DNA of 64,000 bases, taken from assembly GCA_963823505.1 (NCBI GenBank), contig CAWGLY010000001.1, positions 1 through 64,000 on the forward strand, written 5' to 3'. The position numbers were made by a program, and so were the translations under genes. This stretch comes from DATHZQ01 sp963823505. GTDB taxonomy: Bacteria > Actinomycetota > Acidimicrobiia > Spongiisociales > UBA5794. Positions 7,434-16,643 of the stretch are shown piece by piece (position 1 is the first letter of the stretch; each line of letters opens with the position of its first letter). The notes under the pieces were generated by a model. It was given only the letters and a program-made list of their open reading frames with translations. It had not been told where the DNA came from and searched no databases.

Positions 7434-9344
7434 GTGCTCGTGCCAATGGCGAAAGTCAGGATCATCGGGCATCGGGGGAACCTCGACGCAACCCTCGCCT
7501 TGCTGCACGAACTCCACGTGCTGCACCTTGTCGACGTGAACGACGATCCGGGCGTGCGACTCCCGCCGCTTACCGTCGATGACGAACGCTTGCGCCTCCT
7601 CGACGACCTGCGCTACCTGCGTGCCAGGGTCGACGCACTTCTCGCACTCGTTCAGCACCCACCGCAGGCCTCGGGCACGGCCTCCCCGCTCGACGCCGCG
7701 GCGCTTGCCGAACTCCGCGGGGAGCTCGATGAAGCCGGACCTCAGATCGAGTCGCTCGTCGGGCGGCTCGACGAACTCGAGGCCGAGCAAGAGACGTTGC
7801 CCCGCTACGCCGCATCGCTGCGCAGGCTGCTCCCGCTCGTGCCCGAGCTCACAGAGCTGGAGGGATACGAGACGGCTGCGCTGATGGTCGACCGGCGGCA
7901 CGCTGCCGTACTCGGCGAACTCAACACCGGGCTCGCCGAGGCACTCGGCGCCAACTACGAGATCATCTCGGATCAACTCGATCCCGAGACGGTTGGCGCC
8001 GTGCTGGTGTTCCCCCGCAACCATGCGGCTGCGGTCTCCGCGCTGCTCGGCCGTGAACACCTCAGCCGGCTGCGACTCCCCGAGCAGTTCGAGCGCGCAC
8101 CGTTTCGACGTGCGATCACGAACATGGACCGCCGCATGACCGAGATCCCGATCGACATCGCGGCGACGCGGGCGGCGATCGACGACGCGGTCAAGCCGCA
8201 CGGCAACTGGGCGGACGCATCGGCCTGGCTGCGCTCCCGCATCGAGCAGCTGGGCGCCATCCGCCATCTCGGTGCGACGCCACATACGTTCGTCGTGATT
8301 GGCTGGGTCCCGGAAAGGGATCTCGCCCGCCTGCGGCATGCACTGACCACGGTCATCGGTGGTGCCGTGGTCGTCGAGGCAGCTCGGCCCGAAGCCACAG
8401 ATGCCCCACCCGTCTTGATGTCCAACCCCGCTCCGGCCCGGCCCTTCGAGTTTCTGGTGCGCCTGCTTGCCCTCCCCCAGTACGGCAGCCTCGACCCCAC
8501 CCGGTTGATGATGATCTTCCTGCCGCTCTTCTTCGGCATGATGCTGGGCGACGTGGCCTACGGTGTCGTTCTCGGCGCGTTGGCGTTCGTTGTCCACCAC
8601 CGGTTTCGGGAGCGCTCAGCCGTCGCCCGCGACCTCAGCAGCGTCTTCATGCTGGCAGCGGCTTGGAGCATCGTGTGGGGTGTCGTCTACGCAGAGTTCC
8701 TCGGCGACCTCGGCCGCCAGTGGTGGGGGTGGGAGCCGCTGTGGATCAACAGGGAGGACGCACTACAGCCTCTCCTGCTCTTGGCCGTGACCGTCGGTGC
8801 CGTCCACATCACCCTCGGGCTGCTCCTCGGGATCTGGCAATCAGCCAGGGGTCGACGACGCAACGAGATGCTCGAGCGGATTGCGACGCTGACTGCACTT
8901 GGCGGCCTCTTCCTCATCGCTGCCGTGGCTGCCGATCGCTTGCCGTCCGGCGTCATCACGCCGGCTGTCGCCGCCATCGTCGTCGCACTGGTGGTGATGG
9001 CGTCGCTCGAGGGCGCCATGGGAATCCTCATGGCGCCGCTCGAGCTCCTGGGCGCCGTCGGCAATGTTCTGTCCTACCTCCGTATCGCCGCCATCGGGCT
9101 GGCCTCGGTGTACCTCGCCCGGGTGGCGAATGAGTTGGGGGCGACGGGGCCGGTGTGGCTCGGCATCGTGATCGCGGCGCTCTTCCATGCGTTGAACCTG
9201 GCTCTTGGCACCTTCAGCCCCGCGATCCAGGCGCTGCGTCTCCACTACGTCGAGTTCTTTGGCACGTTCTACACAGAAGGGGGCCGCCCGTTCACGCCGT
9301 TCGGCGCCCCCAACGACGGCGTTGGCGGGGCTCCGCCTACGTGA
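7434..9344 (+). CDS. ntpI: V/A-type ATPase subunit I (a-subunit homologue)
   Basis: A 636-residue protein. The N-terminal half is soluble with coiled coils and begins LVPMAKVRIIGHRGNLDATL, typical of subunit I. The C-terminal half from about residue 355 has at least seven transmembrane helices, including MMIFLPLFFGMMLGDVAYGV and the YLRIAAIGLASVYLA helix that carries the conserved Arg forming the ion half-channels. It holds the stator and the ion path against the c ring. GTG 7434 is preferred; ATG 7446 is possible. The C-terminus has the family EFFGTFYTEGGRPFTPF motif. Confidence 0.93.
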   Translation: MLVPMAKVRIIGHRGNLDATLALLHELHVLHLVDVNDDPGVRLPPLTVDDERLRLLDDLRYLRARVDALLALVQHPPQASGTASPLDAAALAELRGELDEAGPQIESLVGRLDELEAEQETLPRYAASLRRLLPLVPELTELEGYETAALMVDRRHAAVLGELNTGLAEALGANYEIISDQLDPETVGAVLVFPRNHAAAVSALLGREHLSRLRLPEQFERAPFRRAITNMDRRMTEIPIDIAATRAAIDDAVKPHGNWADASAWLRSRIEQLGAIRHLGATPHTFVVIGWVPERDLARLRHALTTVIGGAVVVEAARPEATDAPPVLMSNPAPARPFEFLVRLLALPQYGSLDPTRLMMIFLPLFFGMMLGDVAYGVVLGALAFVVHHRFRERSAVARDLSSVFMLAAAWSIVWGVVYAEFLGDLGRQWWGWEPLWINREDALQPLLLLAVTVGAVHITLGLLLGIWQSARGRRRNEMLERIATLTALGGLFLIAAVAADRLPSGVITPAVAAIVVALVVMASLEGAMGILMAPLELLGAVGNVLSYLRIAAIGLASVYLARVANELGATGPVWLGIVIAALFHALNLALGTFSPAIQALRLHYVEFFGTFYTEGGRPFTPFGAPNDGVGGAPPT

Positions 9345-9364
9345 CGCCACGAAAGGAGAACGAG

Positions 9365-9586
9365 ATGGAACTTGGTCTGCTCGCCATCGGCGCCGGCATC
9401 GCCGTCGGGCTGAGTGCGCTTGCCACGGGATACGCGCAGGCGCGCATCGGGTCGGCCGGTATCGGCGCCATCGCCGAGAAGGAGGAATTGACGGGGCGGG
9501 TCATCCTGCTCGTGGCGATCCCCGAGACCCTCGTGATCCTCGGCTTTGCCGTGGCCGCGATGATCATCATCCTGCTCGGAGGCTGA
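9365..9586 (+). CDS. ntpK: V/A-type ATPase proteolipid subunit K (c subunit), two-helix form
   Basis: A 73-residue hairpin of two transmembrane helices joined by a polar loop (AEKEELTG). The ion-binding carboxylate is Glu54 in the AIPETLVILGF segment of helix 2, and Gln25 in helix 1 could be a second ligand. One carboxylate per two helices gives the higher ion/ATP ratio of synthases, unlike the duplicated four-helix subunits of V-type pumps. The gene is 20 bp after subunit I with a GAAAGGAG ribosome site, and its TGA overlaps the ATG of subunit E. Confidence 0.93.
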   Translation: MELGLLAIGAGIAVGLSALATGYAQARIGSAGIGAIAEKEELTGRVILLVAIPETLVILGFAVAAMIIILLGG

Positions 9587-10182
9587 TGGCCCTCGGCGAC
9601 ATTCTGGCTGCGATCCGCTCCGAGACCGAGGTCGAGATCGCTCGCATCCGCAGTGACGGCGAAGCCCGCATCGCGGCGTTGCTCGAGCGCGCGACGTCCG
9701 AGGCGGCAGCCGCCGAGGAGGAGGCGGCTTCGGCGATGGACGCTGCCGCTGCCCACCGTCGCGACCAGATCGTCAACCGCGCCCGTTTGGAAGCCGAACG
9801 TATGGTGCGCCGGGCCGTCGAAGAGGTTTACGTGGATACGGTCGAAGCGGCGGAAGGTCGCATCGGGGCGCTGCGAGCCGGTGACGGATATGAGGCCTTG
9901 CTCGGCGACTTGCTCGAGGAATGCCTCGCCGTACTACCCGACGCCCGAGTGGTGGAGGTCGACCCGGCCGACGAGGCTCTCGTCGATCGTCTCCTGGCCG
10001 ACCGCGGAATCCACCACATGAGGGTCGATCCATGCCTCACCACTGCAGGTGGCGTCGCCCTTTCGACCCGGGACGGGAGGCGAGTGATCAATACGTTCGA
10101 GTCCCGCAGGGCGCGGGCTGAACGCCATTTGCGCCGCATCGCCATCGAGACCATCCCCGCGATCGGGAGAGCTGCTCCATGA
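9586..10182 (+). CDS. ntpE: V/A-type ATPase subunit E
   Basis: This 198-residue protein has a long Ala/Glu/Arg-rich N-terminal coiled coil (about 1-95) and a compact C-terminal domain (VVEVDPADEALVDRLLADRG...GGVALSTRDGRRVINTFESR) that caps the catalytic head. The GGV...DGR..NTFESR pattern is the standard end of subunit E. Together with the G/H helix it forms the peripheral stalk. The start was set at ATG 9586, which overlaps the subunit K stop; upstream sequence in this frame is the shadow of subunit I. Confidence 0.9.
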   Translation: MALGDILAAIRSETEVEIARIRSDGEARIAALLERATSEAAAAEEEAASAMDAAAAHRRDQIVNRARLEAERMVRRAVEEVYVDTVEAAEGRIGALRAGDGYEALLGDLLEECLAVLPDARVVEVDPADEALVDRLLADRGIHHMRVDPCLTTAGGVALSTRDGRRVINTFESRRARAERHLRRIAIETIPAIGRAAP

Positions 10183-11261
10183 CAGGGCTCGAGTACGGCA
10201 ACACCCGCCTCCGCGCAAGACGGTCACGACTTCTCGGAAGTTCGGACTACGTCACGTTGCTTGCTGCCGAGTCGCTGGACCGGCTACTCGGGTTGCTGAG
10301 CGATACGACCTACGGCCCTGCCGTCGCTGCCGCCCTCACCCGATACCGCGGCATCCGGCGGTTGGACGAGGCGCTCCGTGTTGCGCTCGCAACCGAGTTC
10401 CGCGCCGTGCGCCGCTTCTACGCCGACATCCCAGTGCCCGTCGTCGACCTGCTGCTGGAGCGGTGGGATCTGCACAACCTGCGCACCATCCTGCGCGCCA
10501 AGGCGCGCACTGCCGAGGTAGCCGACCTCCCCGGACTGCTCGTGCCCGCGGGAACCGTCACCGACGCCGAGCTGCGCGAGCTGGCCGACCAGCCGGGGGT
10601 TCGGTCCGCGCTCGACTTGATGGTCGCTTGGGGACTGCCGTCGGCAGACAAGGCGCGTCGCGTCGCCTCCGCCTGGCCCGAGTACGAGCGACGGGGCGAC
10701 GTCTCCGTGCTGGAGCGGGTGCTGAGCATGGCCTATGCGGAGCACCTGGATGAGGTGCTCAGGGCTCACGACGGCGCTCCCAGCGACTCCGGCCGGTTAC
10801 TGCGCACGGAGATCGACCGCATGAACGTGATGGCTGCGTTGCGGTTGCGACGGGCGCGGTTGGACCGCGAGCCGGGGGCCGACGACGCAGAACCCAAACC
10901 ACGCTTCTTGCCCGGGGGGCGCATCCGGAGTGCGGTTCTCGAGGGGGCACGATCAGCGGGCACTGCGGCCGACGCTGCTGCGGTGCTGGCGGCGGCACCC
11001 GGCACACCCGGTTGGGATGTTGCCCTGGCCGGCTGGATCGCAGCCGAGGACCTCGGCAGCCTCGACAGGTCGCTTCGCGACGCAACGACGCGACACGCCG
11101 TCTCGCTCTTCCACCGTGGAGACCCGCTCGGCCCTGCGATCCCCGTGGCGTATGTCTTCGCCAAGGAGAACGAGGTACGCAACCTTCGATGGATCGGGCA
11201 GGGCATCGCCCAGGGACTGTCGCCCGACGACGTGGCCGCACACCTGTTGGTGGCGACATGA
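10179..11261 (+). CDS. ntpC: V/A-type ATPase subunit C
   Basis: A 360-residue helical protein with the three-fold repeat pattern of subunit C, the funnel-shaped socket between the c ring and the D/F shaft. The N-terminus YGNTRLRARRSRLL and the repeated ERWDLHNLRTILRAKAR / KENEVRNLRWIGQGIAQGL blocks are diagnostic. The start overlaps subunit E by ATGA and the stop overlaps subunit F in the same way, so translation is probably coupled. Confidence 0.9.
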   Translation: MTGLEYGNTRLRARRSRLLGSSDYVTLLAAESLDRLLGLLSDTTYGPAVAAALTRYRGIRRLDEALRVALATEFRAVRRFYADIPVPVVDLLLERWDLHNLRTILRAKARTAEVADLPGLLVPAGTVTDAELRELADQPGVRSALDLMVAWGLPSADKARRVASAWPEYERRGDVSVLERVLSMAYAEHLDEVLRAHDGAPSDSGRLLRTEIDRMNVMAALRLRRARLDREPGADDAEPKPRFLPGGRIRSAVLEGARSAGTAADAAAVLAAAPGTPGWDVALAGWIAAEDLGSLDRSLRDATTRHAVSLFHRGDPLGPAIPVAYVFAKENEVRNLRWIGQGIAQGLSPDDVAAHLLVAT

Positions 11262-11599
11262 GCGATGCCCACCTGATGGTCGTGACGCCTGATGAGATGG
11301 CGCCGGGGTTCCGCCTCGCCGGAGTTGCGGTGCGCGCCGTGGCGGACGCCGACGAAGCGGTGCGTGCTGTAGCCGACATCATCGCCACAGGCGAGCGGGG
11401 GGTGATCGCGGTCTACGAGCCCTACCTCGCGCAGGTCGATGCTGCCCAACGAGTGCACTGGGAGAGCTCGCTCTCGCCCGTCATCATCAGCCTGCCGGCC
11501 GGGCTCGGGGCCGAGCCGGCGGCCCACAGACGGAACAGGCTGGCCGGGTTGATCCAGCGTGCCGTCGGCTACCACATCACGTTCGGGGAGGACGCATGA
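11258..11599 (+). CDS. ntpF: V/A-type ATPase subunit F
   Basis: This 113-residue protein has the CheY-like alpha/beta fold of subunit F: MVVTPDEMAPGFRLAGV at the start, a central GERGVIAVYEPYLAQVD and a final helix (RRNRLAGLIQRAVGYHITF). It binds the D shaft in the middle of the A3B3 head and can regulate hydrolysis. Four-base overlaps link it to subunits C and A. Size and place in the operon match the family well. Confidence 0.88.
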   Translation: MSDAHLMVVTPDEMAPGFRLAGVAVRAVADADEAVRAVADIIATGERGVIAVYEPYLAQVDAAQRVHWESSLSPVIISLPAGLGAEPAAHRRNRLAGLIQRAVGYHITFGEDA

Positions 11600-13371
11600 C
11601 AACTGCGCCTGTTCCTGCCACGGCCGCACATGAAGGCCACGTGGTGCGGATCGCGGGCCCCGTCGTCGTCGCTGAGGGCCTCCCGGGTACGCGCCTCTAC
11701 AACGTGGTCAGGGTCGGCAGACGCCGGCTCATCGGCGAAGTGATCCGCCTCAAGGGTCGCGAAGCTGTGATCCAGGTGTACGAGGACACCAGCGGCCTCC
11801 AGGTGGGATCGACGGTGATCGATACCGGGGCGCCGCTCACCGTCGAGCTCGGCCCCGGGCTCCTCGGCAACATCTTCGACGGCGTACAGCGACCGCTGCC
11901 TGCGCTCGCTGCCCAAGACGGCGAGCCGTATGCCCGTCCCTATGTGCGCCGCGGTGTCCAGCTGCCGTCGCTCGACCGCACGCGCAAGTGGGACGTCGAG
12001 TTCACCGTTGCGGTAGGTGATCGGGTCGTCGGCGGTGACGTTCTTGCCACGCTTCAAGAGACGCCGGCACTCATTCATCGAATCCTGCTGCCGCCCGACG
12101 TCGCCGGCACGGTGACAGCTCTTGGGCGCTCCCCCGCCACCGTGACCGATCCGCTTCTGTTCGTCGATGGAGTCGCCGTCTCCATGCTGTCTCGCTGGCC
12201 GGTACGGCGGGCGCGGCCGGTGGCGGAGCGCCTCGACCCCTCTGCGCCTCTCATCACCGGACAGCGGGTTGTGGACGTGATGTTCCCGGTCGCACGTGGC
12301 GGGGCGGCGACGATTCCCGGTGGCTTCGGGACCGGGAAGACCGTCCACGAGCAGACGCTGGCGAAGTGGTCGGACGCCGATGTGATCATTTACGTCGGAT
12401 GTGGCGAGCGGGGTAACGAGTTGGCAGAGGTTCTCGAGGAGTTCCCTGCCCTCGTCGATCCCCGCAGCGGCTCCTCCCTGATGGCCCGCACCACCCTCAT
12501 CGCCAACACCTCGAATATGCCCGTGGCGGCCCGAGAAGCCTCCATCTACACGGGGATCACGATCGGGGAGTACTACCGGGACCAAGGCTACGACGTCGCG
12601 CTCGTTGCGGACTCGACGAGCCGCTGGGGGGAAGCGCTGCGCGAAGTCTCGAGTCGGCTCGAAGAGATGCCGGGCGAAGAGGGCTACCCCGCCTACCTGC
12701 CGTCACGCCTCGCTGAGTTCTACGAAAGGGCCGGTGCGGCCTGCGTGCTCGGAGGTGGCGACCGGCAGGGCTCGGTCACCGTCGTCGGGGCGGTCTCGCC
12801 GCCTGGTGGCGACTTCTCCGAGCCCGTCACGCAGTACAGCCTTCGTCTTGCCGGCACGTTTTGGGCGCTCGATTCGGAGCTGGCGCGGCGCCGCCACTTC
12901 CCAGCGATCCATTGGGGCAACAGCTACACGCTCTACAACCTCGACCGTTGGTTCGAGACCGAAGTTGCGGAAGACTGGGGTGAGCTGCGGCGCTGGATCG
13001 TGGGGTTGCTCGGCCAGGAGCAAGAGCTCCAGGCCATCGTGCAGCTGCTCGGCGTCGACGTGCTCGCTCCGGCAGAGCGCGTCACTTTCCAAACGGGCCG
13101 CATCGTCCGTGAAGACTTCCTGCAGCAGTCCGCCTTCGACGACATCGACGCCTACTGCCCGCCCGCCAAGCAGTACTCGATGTTGCGCATCATCCGTCAC
13201 CTCCATCTTGCCATGACGCGCGTGGTGGACGAAGACACCGACCTCGAGGCGATCGGCACCCTGGGCGTCCTCGACGCCATCGCCCGGATGAAGTACTGGC
13301 CCGTCGAAGAAGTAGACCGGCGGGCGGAGGCGCTCACGAAGGCCATCGACGAGGAGGTGCAGCGGCTATGA
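11596..13371 (+). CDS. ntpA: V/A-type ATPase catalytic subunit A
   Basis: A 591-residue catalytic subunit. It has the N-terminal beta barrel, the non-homologous bulge domain after about residue 115, and the P-loop GGFGTGKT at residues 242-249 followed by VIIYVGCGERGNE. The catalytic Glu lies in the GERGNE segment, and the LVADSTSRWGEALRE and NSYTLY motifs are present. It hydrolyses or makes ATP in alternating A/B pairs. The usual P-loop in this family is GxFGSGKT, so GGFGTGKT is a mild variant. It overlaps F and B by 4 nt each. Confidence 0.96.
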   Translation: MTTAPVPATAAHEGHVVRIAGPVVVAEGLPGTRLYNVVRVGRRRLIGEVIRLKGREAVIQVYEDTSGLQVGSTVIDTGAPLTVELGPGLLGNIFDGVQRPLPALAAQDGEPYARPYVRRGVQLPSLDRTRKWDVEFTVAVGDRVVGGDVLATLQETPALIHRILLPPDVAGTVTALGRSPATVTDPLLFVDGVAVSMLSRWPVRRARPVAERLDPSAPLITGQRVVDVMFPVARGGAATIPGGFGTGKTVHEQTLAKWSDADVIIYVGCGERGNELAEVLEEFPALVDPRSGSSLMARTTLIANTSNMPVAAREASIYTGITIGEYYRDQGYDVALVADSTSRWGEALREVSSRLEEMPGEEGYPAYLPSRLAEFYERAGAACVLGGGDRQGSVTVVGAVSPPGGDFSEPVTQYSLRLAGTFWALDSELARRRHFPAIHWGNSYTLYNLDRWFETEVAEDWGELRRWIVGLLGQEQELQAIVQLLGVDVLAPAERVTFQTGRIVREDFLQQSAFDDIDAYCPPAKQYSMLRIIRHLHLAMTRVVDEDTDLEAIGTLGVLDAIARMKYWPVEEVDRRAEALTKAIDEEVQRL

Positions 13372-14795
13372 AGCTCCGCCGCGGTCTCCATGCGACCGAG
13401 TTCCAGACGGTCTACTACGTCTCAGGCCCGCTGATCTTCATCGACCGCGCCTCCGGAGTGCACTCAGACGAAGTCGTCGAGGTGGTGTGCCCCGACGGTG
13501 AGATTCGTCGCGGCCAGGTGCTCGAAGTGGACCGGGACAAGGCGGTGATCGAGGTCTACTCGGGCACCAGGGGCCTCGATCTGGCGACCACGCGCGTACG
13601 CCTCGGTGGGGACGCGGCCCGCATCGGCGTCGGTATGGCTCTGCTCGGACGCATGCTCGACGGTGCGGGGACCCCGATCGACGGTGGGCCGCCGGTGATG
13701 CCCGAGGACTTCTGGAACGTGAACGGCATGCCCATCAACCCGGCAGCCCGGCGCTACCCATCGGAGTTCATCGAGACCGGCATCTCCGCCATCGACGGCC
13801 TCAACACACTCGTGCGCGGTCAGAAGTTGCCGATATTCTCCGGCTTCGGCCTTCCCGCAGGCGAGCTGGCGGCCCGCATCGCCGCGCAGGCGAGCGTCAC
13901 CGGCCACGAGGAACAAGACTTCATCGTGGTGTTCGCGGCGATGGGTATCACCCATCGCGAGGCGAGCTTCTTCCGGCACGCCCTCGAGGACAGCGGCCAG
14001 CTGGACCGCACCGTTCTCTTCATGAACCTGGCAGACGACCCGACCATCGAGCGCCTGCTCACACCCCGGCTCGCCCTCACTGCTGCCGAATACCTCGCGT
14101 TCGAGCGCGGCGCACACGTGCTCGTGATCCTCACCGACATGACCAACTACTGCGAGGCGTTGCGCGAGGTCGCGACGGCTCGGGAGGAGGTTCCGGGCCG
14201 CAGGGGCTATCCCGGCTACATGTACACCGACCTGGCGGCGATCTTCGAGCGGGCGGGCATGCTCAAGGGTCGCGAAGGCTCGGTCACCCAGCTCGTCATC
14301 GTTTCAATGCCGGACGACGACATCACCCACCCCATCCCGGATCTGTCCGGGTACATCACCGAGGGTCAGATCGTCCTCTCCCGCGACTTGCACAGGCGAG
14401 GCGTGTCGCCGCCGATCGACGTGCTCCCAAGCCTGAGTCGCCTCATGAATGCAGGGATCGGTGATGGCAAGACCAGGGCGGACCATCGGGCGATCGCCGA
14501 CCAGCTCTACGTCTTCTATGCGCAGGGCCGCGACCTGCGCCGCCTCGTCACCATCATCGGCGAAGCGGCGCTGACCGACGCCGACCGCCGCTATCTCGCT
14601 TTCGCAACGCGCTTCGAGGAGCAGTTCGTCGCCCAGGAGCGACGCCGCTCTGTCGACGAGACGCTCCAGGCAGCATGGGCGCTCCTCGATACGTTTGCGG
14701 ACGGAGACCTCAAGCGCATCCCGCCCGACTTGATCAAGCGATTCCGGCCGGCGCCCGCGACGAATCCTGAGGAAGCTGGCGCCGGCGAGGGATGA
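13368..14795 (+). CDS. ntpB: V/A-type ATPase subunit B
   Basis: A 475-residue non-catalytic nucleotide-binding-fold subunit. Features include the N-terminal barrel, MLGRMLDGAGTPIDGGP, FIETGISAIDGLNTLVRGQK, and IFSGFGLPAGELAARIA in place of a P-loop. This loss of the P-loop lysine is normal for subunit B. The SYITEGQIVLSRDL type segment near residue 330 is also present (SGYITEGQIVLSRDL). It is the last gene of the operon; no subunit D follows, because D is the first gene here. The next gene starts 103 bp downstream. Confidence 0.95.
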   Translation: MKLRRGLHATEFQTVYYVSGPLIFIDRASGVHSDEVVEVVCPDGEIRRGQVLEVDRDKAVIEVYSGTRGLDLATTRVRLGGDAARIGVGMALLGRMLDGAGTPIDGGPPVMPEDFWNVNGMPINPAARRYPSEFIETGISAIDGLNTLVRGQKLPIFSGFGLPAGELAARIAAQASVTGHEEQDFIVVFAAMGITHREASFFRHALEDSGQLDRTVLFMNLADDPTIERLLTPRLALTAAEYLAFERGAHVLVILTDMTNYCEALREVATAREEVPGRRGYPGYMYTDLAAIFERAGMLKGREGSVTQLVIVSMPDDDITHPIPDLSGYITEGQIVLSRDLHRRGVSPPIDVLPSLSRLMNAGIGDGKTRADHRAIADQLYVFYAQGRDLRRLVTIIGEAALTDADRRYLAFATRFEEQFVAQERRRSVDETLQAAWALLDTFADGDLKRIPPDLIKRFRPAPATNPEEAGAGEG

Positions 14796-14897
14796 CGGCA
14801 GCCCCGCTCGGTCTGGCGCTAGGAGCGTTTCTCCGGGCTGCACGACCCTCGGTTCCGATGCGTAGGGTTGTGGTTGCGTCGACGAGGGGAGCGTGCC

Positions 14898-16565
14898 GTG
14901 ACAGGTTTGCTATCGACTATGCACAGGCGGGCAGCCGTCGGCACCGTTGCCGTGTTCCTCGGCCTCTCCGTCGTCGTCGCGCCGGTGGCGGGCGCAGACG
15001 AAGAGACGGCCGCCGCCCCTACCGATGTGCCCACGATCGAGTGGCAGTCCTGTGGCGCCGATTTCCCTGCAGCCGAGTGTGCGATGGTCGTGGTGCCACT
15101 CGACTACGACCGGCCGCACGGTGCGACGACGCACATCGCGTTGGCCAGAATCCCCGCCGGCGACCATGCCAATCGTATTGGCTCCGTGTTCGTCAATCCG
15201 GGCGGGCCCGGAGGCTCAGGGGTCGGTCTTGTGCTCACGGGCTTCGGTGAGTTCTTCCACGACCAGCTGGACGGGCGCTTCGATGTGGTCGGGTTCGACC
15301 CGCGCGGCGTTGGCGCTTCGGATCCACTTCACTGTTTCGACAGCGAGGACGACCTCTTCGCCTTCTTCGACAGTGTTCCCGTCTTCCCGTATGAGCAGCC
15401 TCAGTACCGCCCTTTCTACGACACGTACGCCTCCCTCGGCAACGAGTGCCTCAACGACGGTGAAGTGATCGGCCGCCACATGAGCACCGCCGACGTCGCC
15501 CGCGATTTGGACCTGCTGCGGGAGGCCGTTGGCGACGAGGCGTTGACCTACCTCGGGTTCTCCTACGGGAGCTACCTCGGCAACACCTACGCCAACTTGT
15601 TCCCTCGCAACGTGAGGGCACTCGTCATCGATGGTGTGCTCGACCCGAGGTTGTGGTCGAGCGGCTGGCAGATCGAGTCGGACCGGGTGGCTACCCAGGA
15701 GGAGTTCGACGAATTCCTCCGCCTGTGCGACGAAGCAGGGAGCGATTGTGCGTTCTCCGCGCCGGAGGGTGCGGCGGCACGGTGGGACGCCCTGGCGAGT
15801 GCCGTCAAGGACGAACCCATCGACCTCGGCGACGGCTTCCTCTACACCTACGACTTCCTCATCGGCGATGCGGCATCTGCGATGTACTCGCCGGAGGTAT
15901 GGGGCGGCCCCGACGGATTTGCCGCCTTCTTCAGTTTCCTCGCCGACGTGGCGTTGGGCGACGAGTCTGCCGTGGCTGAAGCCACGCGGGTGCGCGCTGA
16001 GTTGGTCACGACGTTGCAGCCCGGGCAGGCCCGAGAAGCCGACTACGACAACGGCTTCGATGCGTACTACGGCAACCAATGTGCCGACACGCAGTACCCC
16101 GGCACTTTCGCCCAGTTCCTCTCCATCGACCGCTACGCCCAGGCCGGTTCCCAATTCGGTCCCTACTGGTGGTGGTTCAACGCAGGGTGCACGCATTGGC
16201 CGGTTGCCGATGATCGTTATGCGGGACCGTGGAGAACGCGGACGTCGGCACCGGTGCTGGTGGTCGGCAACTACTTCGACGGAGTCACCGACTACGCCGG
16301 CGCTCAGGCGTCGACCCGCCTGCTGATCGGCAGTCGACTGTTGAGCTACGCCGGATGGGGTCACACGGCGTACGGCCGTAGCGCATGTACGACCGAGTAC
16401 ATCGACGCTTACCTGGTGGACGGTGCCTTGCCGCCGGAAGGAACGGTCTGCCCTGCCAACCCAAATCCGTTTGTCGACGCGGCGACCCGCGCTGTCGAGC
16501 GCCATGCGCCCTTGCTCGGCCTGCCGCCGAGTTGGTTGCTCCGCCCCAATCCAACGGAGAGATGA
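14898..16565 (+). CDS. Secreted alpha/beta hydrolase, tripeptidyl aminopeptidase-like (S33 family)
   Basis: A 555-residue exported peptidase. Residues 1-33 form a signal peptide (positively charged start, hydrophobic AAVGTVAVFLGLSVVVAPV, then AGADE). The hydrolase domain has the oxyanion segment NPGGPGGSG, the nucleophile GFSYGSYLG with Ser222, and the C-terminal TAP-type domain with the catalytic His in GWGHTAYGRSAC. Relatives remove N-terminal di- or tripeptides outside the cell. GTG 14898 is chosen because GAGGGGAG lies 6 nt upstream and it gives a clean signal peptide. Confidence 0.87.
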   Translation: MTGLLSTMHRRAAVGTVAVFLGLSVVVAPVAGADEETAAAPTDVPTIEWQSCGADFPAAECAMVVVPLDYDRPHGATTHIALARIPAGDHANRIGSVFVNPGGPGGSGVGLVLTGFGEFFHDQLDGRFDVVGFDPRGVGASDPLHCFDSEDDLFAFFDSVPVFPYEQPQYRPFYDTYASLGNECLNDGEVIGRHMSTADVARDLDLLREAVGDEALTYLGFSYGSYLGNTYANLFPRNVRALVIDGVLDPRLWSSGWQIESDRVATQEEFDEFLRLCDEAGSDCAFSAPEGAAARWDALASAVKDEPIDLGDGFLYTYDFLIGDAASAMYSPEVWGGPDGFAAFFSFLADVALGDESAVAEATRVRAELVTTLQPGQAREADYDNGFDAYYGNQCADTQYPGTFAQFLSIDRYAQAGSQFGPYWWWFNAGCTHWPVADDRYAGPWRTRTSAPVLVVGNYFDGVTDYAGAQASTRLLIGSRLLSYAGWGHTAYGRSACTTEYIDAYLVDGALPPEGTVCPANPNPFVDAATRAVERHAPLLGLPPSWLLRPNPTER

Positions 16566-16643
16566 CCGCCGCAGTAGCCGGCCGCCTGCAGACCCTGATC
16601 CGCACACAGTCCGCAGTTGGCAGAGCGCAACTAGGTTCAGCGG

